NCBI GenBank assembly: GCA_947359465.1
Contig: OX375872.1
Coordinates: forward strand, 85,881,819-85,945,818
DNA: 64,000 bases
From: Metellina segmentata
Taxonomy: Eukaryota > Arthropoda > Arachnida > Araneae > Tetragnathidae
Direction: 5' to 3'
The translations under genes were made by a program, and so were the position numbers. Each line of letters opens with the position of its first letter. The stretch's first letter is position 1. Shown here one piece after another: positions 49,094 through 63,957 of the stretch. The notes beneath the pieces were generated by a model that saw only the letters and a list, made by a program, of their open reading frames with translations, ran no database searches and had not been told where the DNA came from.

Positions 49094-50575
49094 GTTTGCT
49101 TATTATTCGTTATCACATTGTTTATGTTGTATAATAAATAGCTGCTTCAGAGATAATGTGTATGGAATAAATGTGTCAATGGAAGTTTCTTCTGATATCC
49201 ATTTTATGATCGTAGTGTCGCCTTTCACTATTCAGATATGTTCAGTTATTTATATCGATTTGATCAAACATGATAACATGTTTATATTGATATGTCGAAT
49301 CAAGGGTAGAGATGTATTCATATCGAAAATGCAGGTTTCGGAGATATGTTCCTTCTTTGAGACCAAATATTGAATCTATCTTCCATTGAAAGTTTGTCTG
49401 AGCTAGTGAGAAAGCGAGTTAATTTTGGTACAAGCATGACTTGAAATTCTAATCTGACTTTCACTGAATACACTTTCGAAAGCGCCGAAATACATGGCGT
49501 GATCAAACAGTGTGCAGATAAGCTGAGGTTTCTCTGAACGAAAGCGTATTCTGCTAAAAATGTCTGGATTTAAAACATCGACGTTTGCAGAGGTTTAAAA
49601 AGCTGGATTGCGTGCGCGAATCGTGAATGCAATTCGTTTTTTATGCAAATAAAACACAAAAATATTATCTCCAACTCTGAGAAGGGCAGTACTTCATTAC
49701 AGTGCTCTGGGAAACTTTCTTTTTTTCACAACCAATATCCAACCACACTCGATTTCGAAGCTCTGTTTATTTTATCCAACTGAAAACGAATTCGAGAAAG
49801 AAAGAAGTACCTTTCTTTTATTCAGCGTACCTAATAACACCTTGAATTCTCAGTTGCTGATCTATCAAATTGGGAACTCTCTTTGCATCGGATGTTCTTT
49901 TTCATGCATGCTCAAATAGAGATTGCAAACTTCCTTTAATTCCTGTTGTTTGAGCGTCGTATCTCTTAGCTAGTTACCTCGAAGGCTTTTTTCAAACCAG
50001 GAACAGCTACTTTCCCTCCCATCTCTTGGTTGCTTATCAGCGTAGGTATCAATCTTAACTTTTCAACTCGTAAGATGAACCCCTGTGATTTTTCTTCGGG
50101 TCTTAAGATAAATCGGGCCACATTTTATTCATTGTTTTTTACCTGCATGCCAAGGGAATTGAAATTGATTTGAAAAGTTTTTCCTCGCCTTTTTTGGCTT
50201 TACTTTTTGTTTTACTCCACGTGTTTAAATCCAGATCCCCCAGATAACTCTGTCGATTCCAGAATTTTTAATGAGTTTTAGGGCTGTAAAGAAAATAAAG
50301 TGAGTTAAGTAAGATAAATCTGAAGACTTGTGACTCGTTTTGGATAATGTTTGCGTGTGAAAATCTTCGGGCAACTTTCTTTTCACTACTTTTAGTTGTT
50401 CGGATGTGTTGGAAGTTTGCGCTGATGTATACTCCAGTAGATTATTCGACTGTTAAATTTATAAAGACAGTTGAAAAAGTAATTTGGGAATAATATAACT
50501 GGGTAAAAGATTTTACAAAACCGTGGTAAGGTAAAAGATTTATCTTATTATTCTTTACCAATCGATCTTTTTCAG
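49094..50575. other. Unannotated interval with a higher-complexity block
   Basis: About 49380-50300 is less AT-rich and repeat-free. It contains TTATGCAAAT (octamer-like, about 49640) but no recognised ORF. Candidate conserved non-coding DNA. Confidence 0.35.
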
Positions 50576-50720
50576 TTGACCCTCCTAGTAGTTGTCTCGG
50601 TGATGACCAAATCTTGACAGACATAGGCATTAGCAAAATTGACCAGATCTTGATAGACAATATATCTCGTCATTAGAAAAACAACTGACCAGGTCTTGAT
50701 CTAGTCATGAAAAAATTGGT
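50576..50720 (-). mobile_element. TTAA-palindrome MITE, copy 15, left part (split by a mariner)
   Basis: TTGACCCTCCTAGTAGTTGT starts the element at 50576. Similarity stops at AAAAAATTGGTAA (about 50720), exactly where a mariner-like terminus begins. The remainder resumes at about 53035. Confidence 0.85.
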
Positions 50721-50768
50721 AATACGAGGCTCATTTGGGAAGTATGTTCTGTTTGGCAAAAATAAATA

Positions 50769-52399
50769 CGTCAACTGAGGTTACTTTGCCTAATTTTAAA
50801 TTCTAGTTAAAAATATGTGTATTTCTCTATCAGTTAGATAGTGGAAACAATTTCTAGGCTTTGGGGAGGGCTTATAGAGTAGATTTATGGTGTTTAAATA
50901 CATTTTAATTGCTTTCTCTTTCAGTAATAATTCAAAACTTGGTGAGCAAAGTTAGCTAGACATCAGGGGTAACTTTACCCATTAAACGTTTTCTATTGAA
51001 AACTGCCTCTAAAGTTACTTCTGGGCAATGGTACCTTTGCCGGAAGTAAAATAAGACAAAATAAACATGAGAACAGTTGAAATTTTGTTTTATTTATTAT
51101 TATTTATTAATTTTAATAAATTATATTTATACTAGGCACTCGTTAAAAAAATTGTTTGATTCTCGTTATAAAATTTTAGTAGATAACTATTAGCATACTA
51201 ATGAGATAAAAGAGTACATATGTAGGTAATGACTCAAGCTGTTTGAAAAAATCTTCTTCAAAAAAGTATTTGCCTCGTCGCTCCATTGGAGATAGAGTTT
51301 TGAAAACAATGTCGGTCAGAGATATCTGGATTCATCCACTTGTTCAGGAAAAGTGAACGACTTCCCTATGTCTTTGGTTCTCAGATAGGAAACTTCCAAG
51401 TTACCATCGTCAAAAATATTTAACATTTTTGTCAGGAAATGCTTCAAAGTGTTTTCACAACCACAAAGTCTCTTGTTTGCAAGTTCAGGTTGCATTTCAT
51501 CAATTTGAATGTTTTGTTCCGTTTCCATCGTTCATTCTTCATCAGAACTTTGTTCTGTTTCCATCGTTCTTTCTTCATCAGAACTGGTTGAGTCATGAGT
51601 AGAAATGTCAGCATGCTTCTCGCTGCTCGAGTCAGTATTGCGTTGTCATTTTGACACTCTGTGACCAAAAGAGGAGGGGCCAACATTATTTGGCTTAGGA
51701 ATAGAAATATGCCTAGAATAGGCCAAGTCTTCTGAGCGGATGGCTTTCCCTGGTGGGAGGGATACTTTCTTCCTTGATGTTCGTATCAGTTATTCAGGTT
51801 TTCTACATTCCAGTAAATAAGCGTGTAGTGTATCACTCACCCTTGCTCTTCTTTCAGCGGTATCCTGCGCATTACAAGCCAGCCCTTCCCCACAGGAATC
51901 CTATGCAGAACTTAAAATTGATCACATGGAAAAATACACAGCTAGTGAGAGGTGGGCAAAATAACCCCAAATTTATTATGGATCATTTGGTAATTTTGCT
52001 AACTTATGGATCATGGAATTATGGATCATTTGGTAACTTTGCGTTGCGGACAATGACATGAAAATTAAGGTATAAAATTTTGTGTAAACATATCCCTCCA
52101 ATAGTTATTATATGCAACACAAATAGAAATAATTTGAAAAACTTACCAACTATCCCTATGGACTTCACGGATCGAAGTTGCTAAGGTATTCAAATTGCTT
52201 GCTCCACAGTCACTTTACACATTGATTATTTTCATACTGATAAGCTATCACTAAATGGAAAAACTTTTGCCAAAATTACAACAAATAGCCCTGATTATTT
52301 GCGAGAGCTCGATGGCCACTTGAGTAACCTCTGTATGACGCCCAAACATTTTTTTTAAATGGGCAAAATTACCCCGGTGATCAAAGTAACCCCCAGTTG
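50769..52399 (-). mobile_element. Candidate pogo/jerky-like element nested in the mariner
   Basis: The left end reads CGTCAACTGAGGTTACTTTG. The reverse complement of the right end reads CGTCAACTGGGGGTTACTTTG, a TIR of about 20 bp. Minus-strand open stretches near 51280-51690 include EVSYLR...FTFPEQVDES and SPMERRGKYFF. From memory this resembles the C-terminal tail after the catalytic domain in pogo/jerky-type DDE transposases. No catalytic motif is seen, so the family call is tentative; the insertion itself is better supported. Confidence 0.5.
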
Positions 52400-52461
52400 A
52401 CGGTACAAAAAAATTGTTTTTAAAGCCAATTTTATGTTTACATGAAAGGTAATTTCCTGCA

Positions 52462-52911
52462 CTATTTTTCTACATAGTTTCCACCGATGTTGAAACATTT
52501 GTCGTAGCGGGAGGCCAACTTACCTATACCTTCCTCAAAGAAAGTTCCCGCCAGTAAGCGGTTGGAAACAATTTCGTGTAAAACAGTTCTTGAAATTTGA
52601 GGAATTTCATCTGAAAGCATTGGCACTGTAAAGCGTCTGTTGTTCCGTCGAAATTTTTCATCAACTTGTCTTACCAAATTGTCCTTAAAAACAGAGGGCC
52701 GCCCGCTCCGTGCTTCGTCATGTACATTTGTTCGCCCTTCATTGAATTTTCTAACCCACTTTCTCATCATACTATCGCTCATTGCACTTTTACCATAAAT
52801 CTCAGTAATTTGACCATGAATTTCAGCAGGCTTCACGTTCCTTGCATTCAAGAAACGAATTACAAACCGAATCTCTCCCTAGTTTGCGGGATCTTCAATT
52901 GTTTTAAACAT
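52462..52911 (-). pseudogene. SETMAR-type mariner transposase, core deleted
   Basis: The minus strand from ATG at 52911 gives a short start (MFKTIEDPAN), a TAG, then an open 129-residue stretch from 52851. It contains the helix-turn-helix region of mariner transposases (RNVKPAEIHGQI..., SDSMMRKWVRKFNEGRTNVHDE, RSGRPSV), then RRFTVPMLSDEIPQISRTVLHEIV. It joins, still in frame, a short C-terminal tail (FFEEGIGKLASRYDKCFNIGGNYVEK). The whole catalytic domain between them is missing. What is left would be a DNA-binding module if ever translated. Confidence 0.85.
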
Positions 52912-53034
52912 TTTTAGTGATCACAATAAACTGAAAACACAACACAGATCGACCGTAATGACGTGAAGGGAAAGACAATGGACAAGGAAGACTATTGTGC
53001 ATGCGCGGAGCGTTGCCAGTACAGCTACAGCGGT

Positions 53035-53124
53035 ATCTCGTTATCTACGAGGTATCTCGTTATAAGTAAAATTGGTCAGATCTTGATGGACGAGATATCA
53101 CGTTCAAACCACTTATATAGTTGA
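53035..53124 (-). mobile_element. TTAA-palindrome MITE, copy 15, right part
   Basis: ACGAGGTATCTCGTTATAAG, then TTGGTCAGATCTTGATGGAC and GACGAGATATCACGTT, ending AACCACTTATATAGTTGA at 53124. The TTGA at this end matches the TTGA at 50576-50579, the presumed target duplication of the original MITE insertion. Confidence 0.85.
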
Positions 53125-54352
53125 CGCAGGAAGGTCTTTTGTTTCATTACATAGAATACTTACGAATAAGAAATGTTATAACGTAATTTATATTTTTTAT
53201 GAAGTAAAAAAGTACCATTCAACACTTATTCAAATTTCAAATTAAGTAATAGTTAGCTTCAGTAATAATTATACATACTAAAATACTTTGTTTATTCTGT
53301 ATCCTTTCGTCCATCAATTGCTCATACATCAGAAATCAAAACCGATTTACTTAAAAATGAACACAATAAGTTGATATACGAAATTAAAATATTCATAGGA
53401 AGTAAAATATATGCATAAAAGATTTTATGAACGCTGTTTCTCTAGAAATATTTGAACATCATAATCTTGTGCTTCCACCTTATCTATTTTTTTTAAGTTT
53501 TATTCAACAGACGCCAAAGGCATACTGACCTATGAGTTCGGAAGCCTCTTAAATATCCATAACATCAACCGAAAATGCTAATTTTTGTCTATATTGAACC
53601 GCAGACACATGATAAAAAGAATGGTTTTTTAACAGGGCTAATATTTGGATCTCAGTATTTTCACCTAGGAGAAATACAACACTTCCATCAAGAAGAAAAA
53701 CATTTTTATTTCAACATTTTTTTTTATTTAAAATATTTTTTTTTATTTAAAATATTTTTATTTATATCATTATAAATGCACAGAGCATATTTTTAATCAA
53801 ACCCGAGACTGAAAGAGCAGTTCATTTTTCCATAGAAGCATAAAAGTTTTGAAATAGAAAGTAGAACGCATTTTATTGTGCTTTCATTTTTGTTCCAGAA
53901 AAATATTTGCCCAAGAAATCACGTAGATAACACCGATTCAGCATATTTTTTGCTCTCAGTCATAAAAACCGCGATTTACGGTTTTCTTTAGTAGAAAGAA
54001 TTTTTACTGTTTTTCGTACACGAAACTACTGTTATGGGGCACTTTAATGCCTTACGCGAATGCCAAAATTTAGAGGATCTGGGGGAAAGAAGAATACACA
54101 CGGACAGAAGAGAAAACAACAATTCGATTTAAACATTTATGACAAATGTTTCTTAAATTATTAAAAATATGAAATTGAGTCTAGTGTAACTGACTATCCT
54201 AAATAATTCAATTCTTTGAAAGGAAGCTACTTTCATGTTTAGTACCCAAGTCACCATTTGTTTATCATGTCTGGGTACGATTTATTTGTTACTGAGATAT
54301 GTGACATACTTTCCGTGATTTTAAGCAATACTATGAGTGGTTCACTGAAAGT
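53125..54352. other. Unannotated AT-rich interval
   Basis: T-rich tandem motif (ATTTTTTTTTATTTAAAAT) near 53717-53760; nothing else recognised. Confidence 0.4.
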
Positions 54353-54558
54353 TTAAAGGTGAAAGAAACCGCAAAATTCATGGGAGTACACACATATGTC
54401 TGTCTTTGCATGATTTCGAACCACTCTCTTGACCTTTTTGAACAATTGACCAATGTACTCTAGGATTCTTACAATCCATACACATGTGGTTATTTAGTCA
54501 TTAAATTTCATACAGAGTAAAAGCAATGCTACACGATTAAAAAGACTCCGAGGGTTAA
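54353..54558 (+). repeat. Repeat family B, copy 3
   Basis: TTAA at 54353 and TTAA at 54555-54558 (ACTCCGAGGGTTAA) bound about 206 bp. It shares GGGAGTACACACATATGTCT, CTTGACCTTTTTGAACAATT and AGTAAAAGCAATGCTACAC with copies at 35993 and 43662. Confidence 0.6.
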
Positions 54559-54574
54559 AAAAAACTCGTAAAAA

Positions 54575-55131
54575 AGTTTTCATGCAAATAAATCTGAACT
54601 GAGTTAAAGGCTACTGTGGCCCAGTTGGTAGCAGCGGGTTACGAGATCGAAACTCGAACGAACCAAAGATCGCCATGTGCGGGGGAATGGTACACTTTAA
54701 ATATACCGTAGCGTCAAATGTTCTCAGATTGGTGTAGTGTGGAAAGGGTAAGTAGAGTGCTGAGGGATTTCTCGTCATCTGGGCCATGGTTCAAAATTAC
54801 GAGGTGTTGTCCATAGGGATTGATCCCGGGCCGTCGCCAATAGTATTGTGGGTTGCTCTAGTGCGACGTATATTCAACTACCTGCCTACCTGAACTGAAC
54901 ATTCTACGTCTTCAGTCTATGCCACGCAGGGTGACAGCTTGTATCCTGGCCACAGATTGAGCAACTGCTTATTAACCTCCTCCCTATGTAACGGTCAAAG
55001 TCTGAAATAAATCATTCAGTTGTTCTGAAATTTAAATCATTTGTTTTTCTTTGTATGTTCTTCACATCCATCAATTTTTATCGCAATCGGATAACTCCTT
55101 CTTTGTGCGTCTATTTGTTTGTTAAAGAGTG
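54575..55131 (+). mobile_element. Tc1-like fragment (3' end), interrupted by a SINE
   Basis: 54899-55131 matches the reverse complement of 3937-4180, the C-terminal end, 3' UTR and TIR of the 3937 element. This includes GTCTATGCCACGC coding for the MPR...VTAC segment and an AAAGAGTG terminus followed by TA. Weak similarity before the SINE (CATGCAAATAAATCTGAACT) suggests the SINE landed inside the fragment. Confidence 0.75.
54603..54889 (+). repeat. SINE family 1, copy f (full length, with target duplication)
   Basis: 287 bp between direct repeats CTGAACTGA (54594-54602 and 54890-54898). The head has an A box TGGCCCAGTTGG and a degraded B box (GATCGAAACTCG). The body ends GTTGCTCTAGTGCGACGTAT and a TTCAACTACCTGCCTACC tail. 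It is the best-bounded full copy of the family. Confidence 0.9.
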
Positions 55132-58100
55132 TATGTACGAGATACAAACGCTAGACAATACGTCTCTAAAACTATCGAAAATGTTTCAGCAGAAACTTAA
55201 TAAATATTATATCAAATACTCGTTATAATTATATAATATTTTTGCTGATGAATAAGACGCACAAAGCATTAAAATCGGTAACATAAGCTACTGAACAGTT
55301 TCTGTGAAATAGCGATTTGCTTAAGGCAGATTAATTTCATTGTTAAAAACTTACAAAATACTTCAAACAGGAATTGCTACATTTCATGGAATTCAAAGTA
55401 TCAGGGTATATTCAAATGACAAGGAAATCCAACAGCCTTTAACTTAAGTAAATATTTTTCAACTTAAAATTCGATTCGATTTTTTATATATATTCAGTCA
55501 ATATCTCCTCCAACTTGCACTCGTATATCAAGAAGAGCTCATCTTATATCCCATATTTGTTCGTTTACTTTACACATTTCTATGATTTCAGATACCTTAA
55601 AGAGCAGTTTAATGGCAAAAAACAAAACAGAACCTGGAGGATAGAACCATTAGCTTTGGTATTATTGTTCCTCCTGTTTATCTTTCTGTATCACAGTAAT
55701 ACGAAGCCTTAATGGAGAAATAATCTCACGTTTATTAATGGATGAACTTGTGTGTGTGTGCCGCTAGTCCGATAACAGTTATTAGAGATAAATTACGGGA
55801 AAAGAACAAGAAGTATCAGAGGAAAATTCCAGTGGTTTAAGGCTTACCGAATGGGTGGTTTAAAAATAGAATACTCACTGAAAGGAAATTATATTTCAAA
55901 TGTTTGGGTATCATTGGTGAATAAAATATAAATTTAATAGCGTGGTTTTAATGGTTGCCAATCGGGCATTTAAACGATACAATTATACATATACTTTCTG
56001 TTTATTATTGGTATGGTTTTGATTTGCGATACGTGTTTTCTCAATATCTCTTTGTTAGAATGAAACTCTAGCATGTGTTGGGATTAATAATGATTGAAAA
56101 ACCACTGCTAATACAATATTTTGGTATTAAATATGCAATTTTTATACACGCTTTTTCTAGAATCTGTTGAGTTCTGTTTGAAAATACTTAATCTTTGTAC
56201 GTTTTATATGTTCAATTTGAAGTTAAATACTAATACGAGTGTAATTTGTCATGAGATGGTTATAAATAAAGTAAACATTTTGGAAAAAGTTTGTAGGGTC
56301 TAATTAAGAATCCTGAAGAATTACATTGCTATTGTCACATAATACTACTTTTCAAGTCTATCTTATGTCAACAGACTTATATTATTTCAGAAAAGCTACA
56401 GATTATAAATTAATGTTGCTAGGAACTCAACATTTTCTCTAAAGGAGTGATTCCTTTTTCAAAATTTTACCACAGCATGAAATGGAGCTTAATCCTAGAA
56501 GTCGAAATACTTTATCGCATGGCTCAAAGGAGAAAACATTCAAGATCAAACCTTTCACACATACGAGGCTAAGAGAAACTTTAAATTAATGTAACAGTGA
56601 AATGTTACGGAAGTTTCGTAGTACGCGCCAGCAGTATCCGAAGAAATTATTATTTGTGCTGATGCAAACTGTACATAGAAAAGTAATTCCTCAAAAAATT
56701 GATACTTATAAAAATGAGAGTAGCTGTGATATTGGTAGTCAAGAAAGTTTTAAAAGAAATATTTATTTCTTTATTTAAATGATAGGAAATAATCTTAGCA
56801 ATATAGTGTGTGAACTATTTATGTTAAAATAAGTTTACCTTAATTAAGGAAAAGAAAACCAGAATCTTACAACTTAAACAACAATGAACTTGGTTTTTTT
56901 ATATTTTTTTATAACTAATGAATTATGACATACCTCTGTGCTCAACAGTATTTTTAGTAATTTATAAAACCCTATTTAGAGTTAAAATTTTCAATTGAAA
57001 ATATTTTATACGTATTTTGTAAATTATTGAAATACTAAAACGTAATTTTCTTTTTTAGGTGAGTTCGAAAGGATGGTTTTGCTTTTCATGATACCAAACA
57101 TTTTTCTCCTAACAGAAAACTTTATAAAAAGAATTATAAGTATGTATACCTTTAGAATAAATACTAAATGTATTGGATATTAATTGTAATATATTTGCGA
57201 AATGTAATATATTGAACGGCTAAAACAATGTGGATTCTTTCAGACATTTTGTTTCACTTTGTTACAAATACTTTCTAAAAATGCTGTAATTTGAAATTAA
57301 CAGAAGAATCTGATCTTTAAATGATTAAATACTGTTTAAAGATGTAAAAAATATGTATATGCTTCGTTTTTATACTTAACGGTTCTAAGTGGAAATGAGA
57401 TTTACGCTCATTTTTTAAGAAAATGGAACAGTTTTTTACGAAAATAAATCATCCGAGAACAATTCAGCTGATGAAAAAGTATCAAAGACTTATCCGTAGT
57501 TAATGAAAATATCCACTACATTGGGAAAGTGGTGTAACAGTTAAAAAAACACGTTTTAGTGATTTCTATTCATTATGAAAAATGCCTGACTATTGTATAT
57601 ATTTCCAATTAAAAAATACTATCGGACTTTTTTAATGCCCTTAAAACTCTTTTTTAATGGAAGCAAAGTTACGTTCGCTGTGAAGAAACAGAAATTTACA
57701 TGGAAAACCTATTTTGAAGAGAATTAGTATGATAAAAATAGGATTTGTTTCAACCTTTTGGGATAATTTATAGAACCACGGAAATATAATGGAGGGATAA
57801 ATAATACCACACTATACCAATCCAATGGGTATTTTGTTTTACTAGTGTTAGAATAGTTAGTGTTAGGGTAGTTATTAGAACAGTTAGTGTTAGGGTACCA
57901 CTGTTAGAATATGTTATTTTATTATTTTTATATTTTAGAGGAATATAAAGTTTTTTGGGATTTACACATTATTTAAGACAAACCTTTAACTTAATGTAAG
58001 TAAATCGATCGTGGCAATAAGTAAAAACGTGAATAAAGTTTTTGCATAAAAAATCAAATGAGAGTATGTAACCTTTGAATACTTTATTTCACTTTTCTTA

Positions 58101-58230
58101 GATAACGTATTTCAGACACTAAGCGTGGATAACAAATTTTAATTACGTTGAATGGAAAAATTCGATCCAAAATAAAGAAGATTTGTCATATGTATAGGAA
58201 CATAAAGCACGATTATTAATTCAGTATATA
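55132..58230. other. Unannotated AT-rich interval
   Basis: The longest stretch without recognised repeats. Only short open stretches and a small local repeat (AGTTAGTGTTAGGGTA, about 57856-57900). Confidence 0.45.
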
Positions 58231-59648
58231 CACTCTTCGCCATAAAAATTTTGCTCACCAAGAAAAAGTCGTCAAAATGAAACGAAATTTTACACATGTA
58301 AGTACTACTATGATATAAGTAAGTGATTAGAAAATCAAAGAAAAAGGATCATTTATTGCAGAAAAAAGTACAAATGAACGGAAGTTGTAGTACTTTGTTG
58401 GACCCCTTCTAGCGCGAATGCACGATGCGATACGAGCGGGCATTGAGGCATACAAGTTCCGTATGATGTCCTGAGACATCTCATTCCACTGCATCTCATT
58501 CCACACATTGCTGTAAACGCGCCTCTAGTTCGACCAAACTCGTAGGATGTCCAACTTACAGTCCCAAATGATACCAGATATGCTCAATTGGTGACTAATC
58601 TGGGGATCGAGCAGGCCAGGGAAGGGTGGTAATGTGGCGGAGGCAATCTTGTGACATCCTTTCTGTGTGTGGCCGAGTATTGTCTTGTTGAAAAATGGCT
58701 CCTGGGAGCCCTGCCATGAGTGACATCACATGTGGCTGAAGGATGTCGTGGACATACAGCTGGGCTGTCATTGTGCCATGGATCAATATTAGGGGTGACC
58801 GTGTATCGTAAGCAATGGCACCCCATACCATCACACCAGCTGTGGGAGCTCTGTGTCGCTGTAAAGCGAAGGCAGGATTGAGGTTTTCACGACGGGGCCT
58901 ACACACACGAACACGATTGTCATCATTGCTCAAATTAAATCTAGATTCGTCGCTGAATACGACCTGGTTCCATTCCGTTGCAGTCCAATCCCGTCGTGCG
59001 CGACACCACTCCAAACGGAGGTATCATATCATTTGGAGGGTGTGACATCACTCCAAAAAATACTATCCTTCAGCCAGTAGCTTTGCGATGGTTCGGAAAG
59101 ACACAGGGGCCTGTATTGAAGGTGCTGCCTGTGTCTGAATAGCGGCCAATGAGGCAGTTGGCTCTACGCGTGCGTTTCGTATGATGTGACGGTCTTCTCG
59201 ACAACTGGTCTGTCGATTGTGTCCTGAGCCTGGTCGCCGTGTAAATGACATCTATTCTGTCCACTGGTCCCAACACCTCCTCACAGTAAAAGAAGAACGG
59301 CTTACTTGACGAGCTACTCACCGAGCTGACCACCCAGCTTCCATCATCCCGATGATTCTTCCCCTCTCGAACTCTGACAGCTGCTCAAATTGTCTTCGAT
59401 GGCAGCGTAACGGCATGTCTACCTCAGCGTTTCCTTTGCAAAAGATTAAGTACACTCAAACAAGCTCTGCTTACCTGTTTTATACTACAAGGAGAACGAA
59501 AGTTCAACGCCTTCTAGTGGCATTACGCAATACACAATCACGCTGCCTTTCTAATCATTTGCATATCCGGCCGACTTGTACCTTCATGCCAAGTTTCGTT
59601 ACGATCCCACAATTATTTCTTGGTGCCAAATTTTTATGGCAATGAGTG
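58231..59648 (-). mobile_element. Tc1-like transposon with both TIRs, near full length
   Basis: The left end after TA (58229-58230) reads CACTCTTCGCCATAAAAATT. The reverse complement of the right end, before TA (59649-59650), reads CACTCATTGCCATAAAAATT. The TIR extends about 35 bp through CACCAAGAAA. Total 1418 bp, with one transposase pseudogene on the minus strand. Confidence 0.95.
58327..59416 (-). pseudogene. Tc1-like transposase pseudogene (nearly full coverage)
   Basis: From ATG at 59416 the minus strand encodes QFEQLSEFERGRIIGMMEAG, a first helix-turn-helix region, then a TGA. It continues to the second DNA-binding part (EMSFTRRPGSGHNRQTSCRE...), and 58595-59014 holds the catalytic part: VVFSDESRFNLSNDDN (first Asp), GVMVWGAIAYDTRSPL, IFQQDNTRPHTE (second Asp), PWPARSPD. 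A TAG follows, then SPIEHIW with the final Glu, another stop, a frameshift near 58490, and the C-terminus MPARIASCIRARRGPTKYY. All three catalytic residues are present but several stops and frame changes disable it. I count 32 residues between the second Asp and the Glu. Confidence 0.9.
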
Positions 59649-59650
59649 TA

Positions 59651-60614
59651 TATCCTTCAAGATGCTTCTTCACTCTCATTAAATATTTTCAACATACTAG
59701 GCCATTATTCTAACACTTAAATGCACACTTCGTTTATAATTTACTTAAGTATTTTTAGTCGTTTATGAATTACTTAAGGATGCTCAAAAAATAAATTTGG
59801 AAATAACAAAAATTTAATAAGTATTTTAAAAATTTTTAATAATTAAACTATAAAAATTACAATTTAAATATACTACATTGTCGTAATGCACTTTTTCTGA
59901 ACATTAAAAAAATGTAGCTTTAATTGAGTTATCCAAAGTTAAATGTAAGACACGTTTTACATCAAAACATTTAAAAAGCGATTTTCTCGAAGCTTAATAT
60001 TTGAGAAACGTTTTGTTTTTACTAAAAATTCTAAGCTATTTACTTAAATCTGGTAATAAAATATGTTGTTTCCCTGAGAAGTTAAGAATAATGTTTTTGT
60101 TACCTCATATTTGTTTGGTTCTGTTATCTATTTATCAATTTTTTTTTATGTGATTGTGTTCAGTGAGTTATTACATTTTTGAGAAAGGAAACACGCACAT
60201 TTATTCAAAATTTAAATTTCTTTGTTTTGCCTTTCAAGGATTAAGGAAAATACTTTATCAAATCAATCCAAAATTATCTGAGAAGAAGCACTTGAAAATT
60301 ACTGAACTAAAAAAATGTAATTGCAAACTGCACTTAATTTATCTGAATACAATCGTTTATCGCAAATATGCGCCGAAAATCATTTTTAAATATAAAATAT
60401 AAAACAATTTTGGATATTTTTTTTCTATGGAACTAAAATATTACCTAGGAAGAAATTACTTTTTTTTACAGTAAAAAGTACTTTAAAGTACGATGGTGTA
60501 TAAAGCTTTTTAAAAAACAGCATTCGAATTCAAAAGAATTAATAGAGAATTATGAATCTACTTTACGGTTATGATATTTTTAATCGTTTTTTACCCATAC
60601 ATACTTCCCAGTAG
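59651..60614. other. Unannotated AT-rich interval
   Basis: Nothing recognised. Confidence 0.45.
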
Positions 60615-60725
60615 AAATCGGTGTCACCATGAATCAGTAGGTTTGCCTACTGCGACAGCAACTTACGATTTCTAGGACACTCATGTTTAATTCCTCACAG
60701 GGTGTAGATCTATGTCTTTCGATTT
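60615..60725 (+). repeat. SINE-like family 2, copy 2
   Basis: CGGTGTCACCATGAATCAGT, the hairpin GTAGGTTTGCCTAC and GCGACAGCAACTTACGATTT match 36915-37040; the B-box region is decayed (GTTTAATTCC). Confidence 0.55.
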
Positions 60726-60795
60726 ACATAGTTTTAAGAATTTAAACTTTGACTTAAATCACTTTATATGTATTTTCAAACGCGTATGATTGAGC

Positions 60796-60830
60796 ATGAA
60801 TGCACCCAATATTAAATTGGGTGCATTCAT
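60796..60830. repeat. Perfect 15-bp-arm hairpin
   Basis: ATGAATGCACCCAAT (60796-60810), loop ATTAA, ATTGGGTGCATTCAT (60816-60830). Exact inverted repeat. No gene boundary is near, so I assign no terminator role. Confidence 0.9.
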
Positions 60831-61015
60831 TAAAATATATATGATTTCCCTGCTATATCCACTTAAAAAAAAATTGATACTTAAACAAATTAAAATTGAA
60901 AGTGAATATTTTGGTCAATAATTTCTTAGAAAGTTGCTTTAATACATCTTGCAAATATTCCACTGTTGACTCAATAACCGCTCTTTTAATCAGATTCATG
61001 ATGAAATGTGTCTTT

Positions 61016-63957
<2,942 letters not shown>

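Larger units (their letters stand above)
50721..53034 (-). mobile_element. Mariner-like element inserted in a MITE, itself interrupted
   Basis: The left terminus is TACGAGGCTCATTTGGGAAG (50721 on). The element is cut at about 50769 and resumes at about 52400, leading into a mariner transposase remnant on the minus strand. The right terminus is not recognisable; MITE sequence resumes by about 53035-53050, so the right end was probably lost by deletion. Boundaries were judged from the interrupted MITE. Confidence 0.65.

Noticed and set aside
51753..52061. 102-codon plus-strand open frame inside the nested element
   Set aside because: It opposes the strand with the transposase-like tail and has no recognised motif.
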